64,000 nt of DNA from Phoronis australis (lineage: Eukaryota; Phoronida; Phoronidae), in contig NMRA01000131.1 in the NCBI GenBank assembly GCA_002633005.1, forward strand, positions 173,798 through 237,797, given 5' to 3'. A program made the position numbers and the translations under genes. Shown here in pieces: positions 10,021 to 19,999 of this stretch. Numbering within the stretch: position 1 is the stretch's first letter; each line of letters starts with the position of its first letter. A model generated the notes under the pieces. It was given only the letters and a program-made list of their open reading frames with translations, was not told the origin of the DNA and did no database searches.

Positions 10021-13000
10021 ATGTTTTACAAGTTTAATTCGTTTTCGCAAAAGCTTGGGTCTGCCACACAAGTCAGCGCATATTTGTCTAAGGTAATTAA
10101 ATACTACCATTGGGAAATAACCGGAACTTGAATTGAAGTCAGACACTTGCACTGTGACTGTGTACGTGACCGTCGTGTCCTAGACGCTAGACGGTAGTAG
10201 TAGTAGACCTAGCACTGGCACCCAGGGGGCTTCGGTGATTTGAGCTTGTGGGGTCCAGGCTCAGGGACTGATACGTTGTAATACATACTAATATTCTGCA
10301 AATTACGCTTCACCCTGGGTAAACCATCGAAGACACGTTGCAAAAGTACCATTCGAGCACAGCCAGGCGTCCCTACTAGAGACTAGAGTAGACAGTGGCC
10401 ACCGTCTCTAGGTGGCCCCAATAGAGACACCTTAAGCTCTTCAGTGAATTATGCCTCACACTGATTAAAACATCAAAGTCACGTTGTTATAAATACCTTT
10501 TAGGCATAGAGCCTACCCTAGACAGACACTTAGCAGGGATATTCTTGGACTGCGCCTTTGCGCCAATACATCAAAAAAAATAAAAAGGTGCAAGTACATT
10601 GCAGTATTTTCTAAGCGCAGCTCTTCCAAAAATGCAAGATTCTTGTCAACTTACAGCTAGTTGGGTAAGATATTGGTTGCAGTCTTGCAGATGTCATTAA
10701 AGTGCTCAGATCAAGTTGACAGGCCGTTTAGGTTTTCCAATATTTGATCGTAAATTACCATTCCTGTGTACAAATGACAATGCGTCACTTGGCTATAGCT
10801 GCAACTTTGACATTCAATTATCTTCCAACACAGCATGGGGTTTCTGTTTCATATGTTACCACTTGAAGTGCATTGAGTCTGCTGGGCACACTCTCATAAT
10901 TAAACTTTTTCTTCCAACAGTCCTTTGTTCAATTGCCCAAATTGGCAACTGGTCATTTTTACACCGCGCATACTCCTATTTTTACTGTGCTTGTGTTAAA
11001 AATGGCCAGTTGTCGATTTGGGCAACTGAACGAAGGACTGCTTGAAGAAAAAGTTAGAGTGTTGGCGGAATTAAATACATCGACGGCCTCTTAAGGTGTC
11101 CCTCTATGCGCAAAAGGTATTTATAACAACGTGATATTTTAATCAGTGTGAGGCATAATTTGCCGAAAAGCTTCCCGCATAGGCAGTTCCTATAGAAGCT
11201 TCACTGTCTCTACTGAAGCCAAGTAGAATTCCACTGGGAATTCCATGGGTGCTTTACTTCAGCCCTCCACATCTAACACAAATCTCAAGAAATTTACACA
11301 AAACAGGGATTCAGCAAACCATGAACAGTTGTTCTTTCTCCTGATAGCATTTACAGCTTCTTGCTCCAGCGAGTTCGCAACAAATTCTCGATCAAAACAC
11401 AAAAATCTTCCCAAAAGGCCGATATGTTGCAACAAGTGTAGATGGGTCGCGTGACTCGGTTCAAGATCAAGTACGGAATTATCTGATGAGTAACCTTCCG
11501 TGATGAACCTGCAATTGCCATTATCCATCTGCAGAGATATACTTAGCCACTCGCCCAGTCGCCAATGCGAGTAAAAGTGGTGGTGTGTGAGTAGAAGTTA
11601 ACTTGCCGGTCGCCCGGTGGCGAGCTAATTTTCAGAGCGCAAAAGCACTATATTATGTTCCCGTTGAACAAAAAGAAATTTTCTCCTCCTTATGCTGTTT
11701 TTATCATCAATTTAATGTTCAGTTTGGTCAACGTGTTGATGCTCCGGCAGTAAAAAAACATTGGTGCTGTGCGATCATACCGATTCAGTAGATGTCACCC
11801 GTTACGCCATTCGTCTAGACAAAAGATCACAGTGTATGGTCATGCACAAAGGAATTTGTGGACTAGTTCGAAACGAAGAAAAGGGGGGAAGGCAGAAGAC
11901 CAATCCATGTGCTCACAGCAATTAAGTGAAATATCTTGGAACTGGGATTGTATTGTGTCTTTCCTGTTCAGATCTCTGTCAACAGGAATCCAGATTATTT
12001 TGTTCACGTAAAAACCACGAATCGAAACTTGATCAGGGTTAATGAGCCCGTGGCCAGGAAGCGCGCGGTAGGGCCTGATACTCTGGCAAATGAACTCTGA
12101 TGACACGCACGCGCTTGTTCACTCGGCTCACACCTGCATACTAACTTCAAACCAAACGTCACGTGACAACAACATGTGTGTTCTTCCAGATTTTTCTCGT
12201 GTTGCAGGGTGCGATCTAGCACAGGGTTGGATTTAATCTGCAGTTAATCCCAACTCCACAGGAACTTAAAAATCCTAGGGGCGCTATTTGGAAAACTTAA
12301 GGAGGATTTAAGATAATTTGTTGAGTCGAAACTGTGTTTTTACTCTAGAATTCAAGTTGCCCTGTCGACGATCGCGAGGCAGCGACGCATCAGTCGGCAA
12401 GTTTTCGCCCTGGGATTTCAGCACATTTTTTAAAAGAGATCGTAATTTAACAATAAAGTTTGATAGCAATGCACCACAGTTTTATCGAAAGTCTGTCATA
12501 GGTTACAGATACATCACGGCGCGTAAATTTGATGAATCCTTGCTTCCGATTTCACCCGTTTTGGAGGACTGCAACAAGCGTCTCCCTTCTGAAATGAAAT
12601 TTTCAAAGCACCCTGGACACTTATTAGGGAGAATACAGTAGCCCTTATAGATGGTGACATCAAGGCACGAAACAATGATTTTTATTTACACTAGCAGCAA
12701 GTTTGTGTTGACAGATGCAAACGGCCGGGCGACTGAACTTTGGGCTGGGCGAGTAGATTTTCTGGCTCGCCCAACTGGCGAGCAGGGTTTTGAAACCTGG
12801 GTATATCCCTGCATCTGTAAATCATTGTGTGTTCAGGAATATTATGTTTTCTGTAGATGACTGTCCATTCATACTTAGTTCTCAAAATCGTAAGTTTTTA
12901 TTTGAAATCGCAAGTGTTTAGTCAAGTTTGTAGTTTGAATCTAAAGGTCATCGAGTGCAAACTTGGACTAGACGCTGTTCTGTGTAAACCACATTATGTT

Positions 13001-15764
13001 AAAGCAGTTGGAAAGTAGACACTTACCTCGAGTTTGTGCACAATTATTATGGAAAATGTTAAAACTTATTTTGAGTTTTGAGAGTAGACGCGAAAGGTTA
13101 CGAAATGTTTACCCAAGACGATGTAAGTTGATTCTGAACTTTTGTCATTGGGAACACACCCATCTATTATATTCAGTTAATACAAAATACAGAAAAAAAC
13201 TTAGTCTAATACTGGAATTTATTTACTTGAGTTTGCGATGTTGCGTCCGTCTCTCACAGACTTCAGCTTGGCTATTGGTGTTGCTATTGTTTTGGTCAAG
13301 CTGAAGTCCGTGAGAGACTGACAAAACGTCCCTTACTCAAGTAGCAAATTCCAGTATTTGACTTATTTTTCTGTTACCTCAACTGGATGTCTCAAAATTT
13401 TAATGCTTTTCTCAGTTAATACACCTTGATGAGTTTACGTATTTGTAGTTTTGAACTGATACAGTGAAGGAGTCAGCTCACTTCCACACAATAATCAGTA
13501 AGTCAAGGTCAACTAATCATTACTAACATAATGTTGATCTTGTTCAGTTCTTTTTGTTGTTTTATTTATGGTAATTCTCCACTAATTTCACTATATGTTT
13601 TCTTGATAATCATGACAGATTTCATAGTTGGCGGATGTAAAAAATTAATTGAGTAACCAAACATCGTCAAATGCCCATATGTGAATTTAACAAAATGTGG
13701 CCTATTTGTTGCAAATGTGGTCCAATTAACTGTCATTAATTAGTTACTTTATCTTATGCTAAGAGTACTTTACCCTGTCATTGGGGAAACTCTCTTTTGG
13801 GCATGTTGCTCTGACACTTGTCCAGGTGGCCGCTTTCAATGCATGTGAAGAACAGCATGAGATATACCATATAAACGGATGAATTCAAGAACCATTAAAA
13901 AAAAAACTTGGGTATGGGTGAATTGACCCACACCACCTCAAGTCTATGGGCAGGACCTATGGGCCAATTTGCAGGACCTATGGGCCTATTTGCAGAACCT
14001 ATGGGCCATGTTAATTTTTATCCTTTTTCCCCCTCCAGTCACAGTATGTCAATGAAATTATTTTTGTTCCAATGATGCAAGTTGCACTCCTAAAATTATA
14101 CCTGTGAATTAAGTGCTTAAATACAGGCTTTGTGCAAATATAGTGAGGCAAGAAACTCCCAACACATAGCCTCGAAATAAATTATCAAAAAATTTTTGAT
14201 GTGCCAAATGCGACGAGTGTGCGAAATAATTGAGCTGTTAATAACTTCAGAACAAAAAGGTATGCATTCATTTGAAAGTTGGTGCAAGTGGAGCTGTTAT
14301 GTATTATTAGTTTTTCTTTTGTTGCTATAACCGAACCTGAAGATTTGTTGTTAGAATATAATCAAAAGTGTTACATTACAGGGGTTTCGTGAGCCAGTTG
14401 CTGAAGCTGAGATAATCTATCCTAATAAACAAAGACCTGTCAACATGTCCAACCAGCCAACGTTGTCCCAGCCTCTTGGTGGAGTTGCGTCCGGACCCAG
14501 CAGCAGGAATCTGGGTGTGGTCCCTGCTGACGAGGGCTACAGAAAGCTGCAGCAGTGGCAAAACAAGTTTATTGTAAGTAGCTTCTTCTCCCAAGACTGC
14601 ATTCCTTAAGGGCATTTCTTGCAAGTTTGGTGAGATATAATTGAAAACTTCATACCAGTTAAAATTCTCCAATTTGGAACAGTCTCTAGAATTTGAAACA
14701 CCGATATTGCAGTAAGCGTATTGCCAAAATCGTGCGTTTTCTTTGAAGGACATGCCCTTGTATTCTAATGTAATGCCATACAAGGTTTCACAGTAATTGC
14801 TTTTTCTTGCCAATGTCTTGGATCATGGAACAGGTCTCTGGCTTATAGTAAACCATTAGTTTTGTCTCAATAAAGAATTGTTGTTACTAGATTAAAGTTG
14901 GTGGACCAGAGTTTGAAAAATTAAGACAGCTAAGATTCATATTAAACTAAATTCATAGTATTTGATAAATCACAACGAATCATGATATTTGGCTGGTTGA
15001 ATAAAATCCTCCATATTGCATGTTCTTGAATTCTGAAACATTAATCGCTTGGAAAAATTAATCAAGGTGGTTGTAAAATGTGGGCCTGATTAATATCTGT
15101 GAATGCAAAGACACGGGGCTTTGAGGATTTCTTACATCCAGATCAAGGATCAGGATTCTTTTTTGATGTATAACATATGGAAAACGTTTTTATTTGAATT
15201 TAAGCTGCCTTCTCATGAATCTTGGGTCCAACAGTTTGAAGATGTTGTACTGCTTTTTGTCCTTTCATTATTGTGAGGTGGAGTACTGTACAAAAGCTCT
15301 GTAGCCCACTTCAATGCTCAAAAGATTGGAATAATTTTGTGCATACAAACACTAGGAATTAATGGCAGTTTATGACTTTATTTGTTATTTTCATGAAAAA
15401 TTATGTAAACGTGCATGGGTGGAGTTAGGCCCCCTTCCAGGCACTTCCAAAAAGCTGTTGACATTCAGTTTTTCTTTGAAAATTGTAGTGAACCCTCTTG
15501 CCACACCCTAGATCCACCTGTCAATTTCCACCTATTGTGTCTATCATACAGTGTTGTTAAATTCAATTTTGATTGTTATGCTGGGGACCAGATACAATGT
15601 TAAATTGTGTTATTATTTTTCAGGCTGATGATGGTCTTCTTGTATGGCAGAAACTTCCTCGTGACCGTATGATGTACAGGGGCTGTCTAGGCTTGCTGGC
15701 TGCTGGCATGGGTCTCGCTGTCTACCAGCTAGTCACTTGGTCCTTGCCAAAGAAGAATGATTAA
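10021..15764 (+). CDS. COX7A2L: COX7A2L-like (supercomplex assembly factor, COX7A family)
   Basis: Exons are 10021-10092, 14382-14573 and 15624-15764; all junctions are phase 0 with GT-AG introns, giving 134 residues. The N-terminus MFYKFNSFSQKLGSA matches the distinctive start of COX7A2L (MYYKFSGF.QKL type). The C-terminal exon has the COX7A signature: DDGLLVWQK, then a MYRG motif, a single membrane helix (about residues 104-128) and the closing PKKND. COX7A-family proteins are inner-membrane subunits of cytochrome c oxidase. COX7A2L (SCAF1) uses its extended N-terminus to bridge complexes III and IV. The human protein is 114 residues, so this one has a longer middle region rich in Pro, Gly and Ser. 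Intron 1 (4.3 kb) is filled with repeats. AATAAA at 16506 ends a ~750-nt 3' UTR. A paralogue lies downstream at 23105. Confidence 0.9.
10430..11460. repeat. Foldback-type dispersed repeat, copy B
   Basis: Outer arms 10447-10501 and 11112-11160 are inverted copies of each other (AATTATGCCTCACACTGATT against AATCAGTGTGAGGCATAATT). A second inverted pair is nested inside at 10919-11040, beginning CAGTCCTTTGTTCAATTGCC and ending with its approximate complement. The rest, including 11226-11430, is similar to copy A near 930-1130. It lies in intron 1 of the COX7A2L-like gene. There is no transposase frame, so this is a non-autonomous element. Confidence 0.65.
11530..12820. mobile_element. Possible TIR element rich in CTCGCC motifs
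   Basis: Imperfect inverted ends are seen: TGCAGAGATATACTTAG near 11531 and the complement of TGCAGGGATATACCCAG near 12800-12817. Both are followed inwards by repeated CTCGCC / GGCGAG motifs. The interior (about 1.3 kb) has no recognised frame; a 107-codon open frame at 12318-12641 shows no familiar motif. I could not find a convincing target-site duplication, so the boundaries are approximate. Confidence 0.4.
13208..13358. repeat. Long hairpin inverted repeat
   Basis: The inner arms 13249-13270 and 13297-13318 (GTCTCTCACAGACTTCAGCT and its complement) differ at one base. The outer arms 13208-13220 and 13346-13358 match exactly, and the intervening pieces partly pair. The whole could fold as a ~150-nt stem-loop. 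It lies in intron 1 of the COX7A2L-like gene and resembles a small foldback element. A structured RNA role is not supported by anything else here. Confidence 0.65.
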
Positions 15765-16529
15765 TGATTGTTAAGTGTAAGTTGAGGCTGTTAGTGTCAT
15801 GGTTTCTTGCTGGAACGTGTGTCTGTACGGACACTTGTATGTCGTGTTTGTAAACAATATTTTCGTAACTTTGTAGTTAAGTTTGTGTGCCCGTGATTAA
15901 AATGTTATCTTCATCTTGAAATGTCTAAGTAAGTAGCATCTGTCAACCCGCAAATGTGTTTGTTTTCTGAAACTAGGAATCAACGTTACTAAATACCAAA
16001 TATGTGATCGCGGGCTACATTTGGTAGCTTATTACTTAGTGACAGTTTGGCACATCATCCATTGTTTATTCCTCCCAGTTTTGCAAGGGACCAGGTCATG
16101 TTCTGATTCTGTCCACGTGTCTGTTTTTCAGGTTAGGTCATTTTGTTAAAGGTTGATTGGAATCATAGATGCAGAGTTGATGAAGTGCTGTGTGTGTCTG
16201 TGGAGTATTTATCAAGGACAAGATGTAGTCTGTGTAGTCACCATTGTGTCACTTAACAGGAACAGTGCAGGCATGAAATTGTGCATGTTTCTTGAGCATT
16301 ACCTTCAACTGTGAATGGAGCAGTTATATACCTCAGGAGCAGTTAACAATGTAATTCTTCTGTTGGGTTTCCAATTTTTTATCGCCAGCATTTTTCTGTC
16401 CATCTGACGGAAGTGTTATGTTTTAGTTGAAATCTAGCTGTTTATTTAAGTTTGGTATTTAGTAAACATCTGGTTAAATTATTGAACATGTACAAAGAAA
16501 AGAAGAATAAACTGTCTTCTCTGTATTTT

Positions 16530-17580
16530 GCTGGTCTTATTTTATAGTGGCGGTATTTTACCAAGGTCCCCAGATGTTACTACGTTAAATGTAGTGGGTG
16601 TACAGGTAGGCCAGGTGCTCCTCTCATGGGAAAACATTCTGACTTGATGAAGATAACCTTTCACATTGTAAAGGAACTTAGTTTAAGCATTTTACACGTG
16701 AAATGTTTCTCATGGTAAAACCACAATAAGTTATAAGTTACATGTGATCATAGATTATATAGTCTATGATGTGATCGATGAGCCTGGGGGAGGTGCGACA
16801 TGGTGCGTGGATGTATGCATGTTTATGCACAGCATGCAAGTGAAGCCTCTAATGAAGTGAACACACCTGGCATGTGTTCAGTAATACTAGAACCTATGGT
16901 AGGACCTAGCTAAAATTTAACTAAAGTCCCGTGCTCTTACTTAAAATACAGGGAAGTATCTCGGGGTAATCTGGCGAAGCCTGGCTTTTTAGTGAAGTCC
17001 TAGCGTTACTGTCTTTGCAAAACATTTTAGGCGATTGTTTGGCAGCGCAGGTTACCTCCATAACCAAAGATTGAAGTTTTTTGTCTTAAGAGTATTAATA
17101 TTAGTCCCATGAAACTTTGTGTTTATTGATCGTAGAATCTTTTTGTCCCAAGAATTTATACATAGTCGTATATAATCTTTCTATGTGAACAAAAATAATG
17201 ACCAAATTATCGCAGACGTGTGACTGCGTTTTTAATTTTTTTACAGTCAAATTATTTACCCAGAAGTCGTATTATTGGTGGATGTGGCTGTGGTTGGGTG
17301 TCTCTTGCTACATATCCTTACAATATAAATAATGCATCAAACACAACCTGAATTGAACGTTAATGACGTGTCACGTGACTCAAGGCGGGAACTTCATAAC
17401 CTGACCGAAAATCCACTTAACCATGGTCTGCAGCCATTGACCGTCGAAAACGTTCAATTTATTGTACTAAGTACTCGATTGTGTCTCGTGAAATTCGCTT
17501 GATAATTCACTACTTGCACGCTTTGTAGGCGCTGCCAAAATGATTGTGCATTGTTGTTAAGGGCACAGTTCCTCGTGCAT
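16530..17580. other. Intergenic region downstream of COX7A2L-like gene
   Basis: No coding exon was found. A palindromic E-box TCACGTGA lies at 17371-17378 with an E2F-like GGCGGGAA at 17383, which could mark a promoter. The ATGs that follow are closed by early stops, so no gene start can be tied to it. It could belong to the 5' end of the second COX7A gene, whose first exon is not resolved. Confidence 0.35.
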
Positions 17581-17767
17581 CAGTTATAACAACGCAAACG
17601 TGAAAGCGTGCGTGTTCCAAACATGCAGAACCATTTGTAGTTCGGACACAACACCTCGTTTTCAATCATAATCATTATGATTCGCCATTATTAATGGCGA
17701 ATTCGTGCATGTGTGAATAGGGTATAATGCTTGGAAGGAAGAAATGTTTGCTTGACTTTAACCATTT

Positions 17768-17937
17768 CAGAGGTGGATCTACAAGGGGGGGTTCAAACCC
17801 CCCTCGGGACAGGATCAAAAATATAAATTAAAAAAAATCGCCAAAAAAACAAAATTAGTTACTAAAAACCAAAAAAATCTTACACGGTACGGGGAACCCC
17901 TCCCGACCTTCCCTCCGCGCGGCGCTACCCGCCACTG
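17768..17937. mobile_element. hAT-like MITE (right TIR truncated), TSD CATTT
   Basis: The left end CAGAGGTGGATCTACAAGG is followed by a G-run and C-run; the right end is CCGCCACTG. It is flanked on both sides by CATTT (17763-17767 and 17938-17942), a 5-bp target-site duplication. Compared with the second copy it has lost 49 bp between two CCGCC direct repeats, which removed most of the right inverted repeat. The CAGNGGYGGAT ends and the 5-bp duplication fit a non-autonomous hAT-type (hAT5-like) element. The family name is inferred. Confidence 0.7.
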
Positions 17938-18340
17938 CATTTTTAAATGGTGCAATGGAAAAAGGAACTATAAAGGTTGCTGGACGCGAATTCAAGCAAA
18001 ATCGAATTTTTCGTATTTTATACATCATATGAATCATGATCCGGGTACAAAAAATCCCTAAAGCCGCGTGCATTCTCTAATACTGACTGCGAAAACATAA
18101 GTGTCCTCAGCTAGAACAAAGCCCAGGTCCGCGGCGATAATTGGGAATGCAAAGACGCGGTTTTCGGGATTTTTGTACTCAGATCAAAGATCATGCATTC
18201 TGCTATTTGCCTCGCGGAATATGCTCGGAATATGGAGAATCTTTTAATTTTCGGGATTTTTGTACTCAGATCAAAGATCATGCATTTATTTTTAAAGGTA
18301 TTCTCTATTTGCCTCGTGGAATATGAAGAAACTTTTAAAT

Positions 18341-18454
18341 GGTATGTAGGCTCTCGTAATACGTTACTGCTTTTGAATGCTATATAGGCTCGCATAATAC
18401 GTTACTGCTTTTGGATGGTATGTAAGCTCCCATAATACTTTACTGCACTGTGTA
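18341..18454. repeat. 38-bp minisatellite, 3 units
   Basis: Units start at 18341, 18379 and 18417 (GGTATGTAGGCTC..., GCTATATAGGCTC..., GGTATGTAAGCTC...), each containing a GTTACTGCTTTT-type core. The same array has six units in copy 2 of the duplicated block. Confidence 0.85.
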
Positions 18455-18832
18455 CATGTATTTAAGAGTGACTCCATATAAAAACCAACAGGTAGAGTCT
18501 ATACCCAAAATCACCGATTTTTTTGAAACTTAGCACATGAGTTTGGTTTGTTGAGAAGTAGAAAAACCTCACTTTTTAAGAATTTTCATTCATTATTTTT
18601 CTTTTTATGACCTGTGCCTCCATTTTGCAACAAAATTGGGCGTCGAAGTAGGCATGTTTGAATGCATTTTACTAGCATGTATGATACGGTCAAAACAAAT
18701 GAATAATACCAATTGAAAGGGCAATGGCTGAATAATTTAATGGCATAACTTTCAAAATCCATTTTTAAATTTATACGTTTTGAATTTGTGAGGCAAAAAC
18801 GGCTATTTTTCAGATTTTCACTGAAGCCATTT

Positions 18833-18833
18833 N
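18833..18833. other. Single N: assembly join
   Basis: One ambiguous base interrupts the sequence. To the right, a THAP-derived fragment and then a second copy of the 17580-18454 block follow. Other single Ns in this window also sit beside duplicated sequence, so this is probably a contig join. Confidence 0.7.
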
Positions 18834-18981
18834 CGCTCTGGGGTACGTTCGGAGGCACGGGTGACAGTAGATGAAGTGCCTCCACTGGCTCCAGTCACTG
18901 TACTGGCCACAGCTCGCGAGGCTTCTCGCTTCAAATACGCACTTCTCGAGGGTGGCGACGGGGCACTGCCGGGAATCAACA
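18834..18981 (-). pseudogene. Fragment of a THAP-type transposon gene
   Basis: This 148-bp piece is similar to 26164-26310 inside the inverted THAP element (shared GGGGTACGTTCGGAGGCA, GAGGCTTCTCGCTTCAAA, GGGGCACTGCCGGGAATCAA). On the minus strand it reads LIPGSAPSPPSR... followed by a Ser/Thr/Ala-rich linker, the region just after a THAP zinc finger. Neither the finger nor a transposase is present. It abuts the second copy of the duplicated block at CAGTTATAAC. Confidence 0.65.
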
Positions 18982-19145
18982 CAGTTATAACAACGCAAAC
19001 GTGAAAGCGCGCGTGTTCCAAACATGCAGAACCATTTGTAGTTCGGACACAACACCTCGTTTTCAATCATAATGGCGAATTCGTGCATGTGTGAACAGGG
19101 TATAATGCTTGGAAGGAAGAAATGTTTGCTTGACTTTAACCATTT

Positions 19146-19363
19146 CAGAGATGGATCTACAAGGGGGGGTTCAAACCCCCCTCGGGACAGGATCAAAAAT
19201 AAAATTTTAAAAAAATCACAAAAAAAAATTAGTTACTAAAAACCAAAAAAATCTTACACGGTACGGGGAAACCCCCCTCCCGACCTTCCTTCCGCGCGGC
19301 GCTATCCGCCCCGGATTCGCTCGAATCCTAAACCTCCTTACCGAAAACGTAGATCCGCCACTG
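19146..19363. mobile_element. hAT-like MITE (complete), TSD CATTT
   Basis: The left end CAGAGATGGATCTACAAGG and the complement of the right end, CAGTGGCGGATCTACG, form a ~15-bp terminal inverted repeat. CATTT flanks both sides (19141-19145, 19364-19368). The element is 218 bp and non-coding. Because the flanks are identical to those of the 17768 copy, it duplicated together with its surroundings rather than inserting twice. Confidence 0.75.
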
Positions 19364-19767
19364 CATTTTTAAATAGTGCAATGGATAAGGGAACTATAAA
19401 AGATGCTGGACGCGAATTCAAGCAAAGTCGAATTTTTCGTATTTTATACAGCCTATGAATCATGATCCGGGTACAAAAAAATCCCCAAAGCCGCTTGCAT
19501 TCTCTAATACTGACTGCGAAAACATAAGTGTCCTCAGCTAGAACAAAGCCCAGGTCCGCGGCGATAATTGGGAATGCAAAGACGCGGTTTTCGGGATTTT
19601 TGTACTCAGATCACAGATCATGCATTCTGCTATTTGCCTCGTGGAATATGCTCGGAATATGGAGAATCTTTTAATTTTCGGGATTTTTGTACTCAGATTA
19701 AAGATCATGCATTTATTTTTAAAAGTATTCTCTATTTGCCTCGTGGAATATGAAGAAACTTTTAAAT

Positions 19768-19995
19768 GGTATGTAGGCTCGCATAACACGTTACTGCTTT
19801 TAAATGGTATGTAGGCTCGCATAACACGTTACTGCTTTTGAATGGTATATAGGTTCGCATAACACGTTACTGCTTTTGAATGGTATGTAGGCTCGCATAA
19901 CACGTTACTGCTTTTAAATGGTATGTAGGCTCGCATAATACGTTACTGCTTTTGGATGGTATGTAAGCTCCCATAATACTTTACTGCACTGTGTA
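19768..19995. repeat. 38-bp minisatellite, 6 units
   Basis: Units start at 19768, 19806, 19844, 19882, 19920 and 19958, an exact 38-bp period. The consensus begins GGTATGTAGGCTCGCATAAC and ends with an ACTGCTTTTRAAT-type stretch. Confidence 0.9.
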
Positions 19996-19999
19996 CATG

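Larger units (their letters stand above)
17580..18454. repeat. Duplicated block, copy 1
   Basis: Starts at CAGTTATAACAACGCAAACG and is about 95% like 18982-19995. It contains a MITE (17768-17937), two copies of a segment with GGGATTTTTGTACTCAGATC, and three units of a 38-bp minisatellite (from 18341). Relative to copy 2 it has an extra palindrome at 17680-17702 and lacks 49 bp at the right end of the MITE. Short antiparallel open frames in it are products of the repeat, not genes. Confidence 0.8.
18982..19995. repeat. Duplicated block, copy 2
   Basis: Direct repeat of 17580-18454 with scattered substitutions and indels. It carries the complete MITE (19146-19363) and six 38-bp minisatellite units. 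Sequence after the array (from about 20000) differs from that after copy 1, so this is not a simple doubled contig end. It could be a real segmental duplication or two members of a composite repeat family. Confidence 0.8.

Noticed and set aside
12318-12641. 107-codon open frame in intron 1 of the COX7A2L-like gene
   Set aside because: It lies inside a probable transposon, has no known domain and no supporting signals.
14376-14813. 145-codon minus-strand open frame
   Set aside because: It is antisense to exon 2 of the COX7A2L-like gene and adjoining intron, and shows no domain or splice support.
18111-19822. Paired 61-94 codon frames on both strands resembling each other
   Set aside because: They arise from the duplicated block and its internal repeats; identical non-coding features accompany them.
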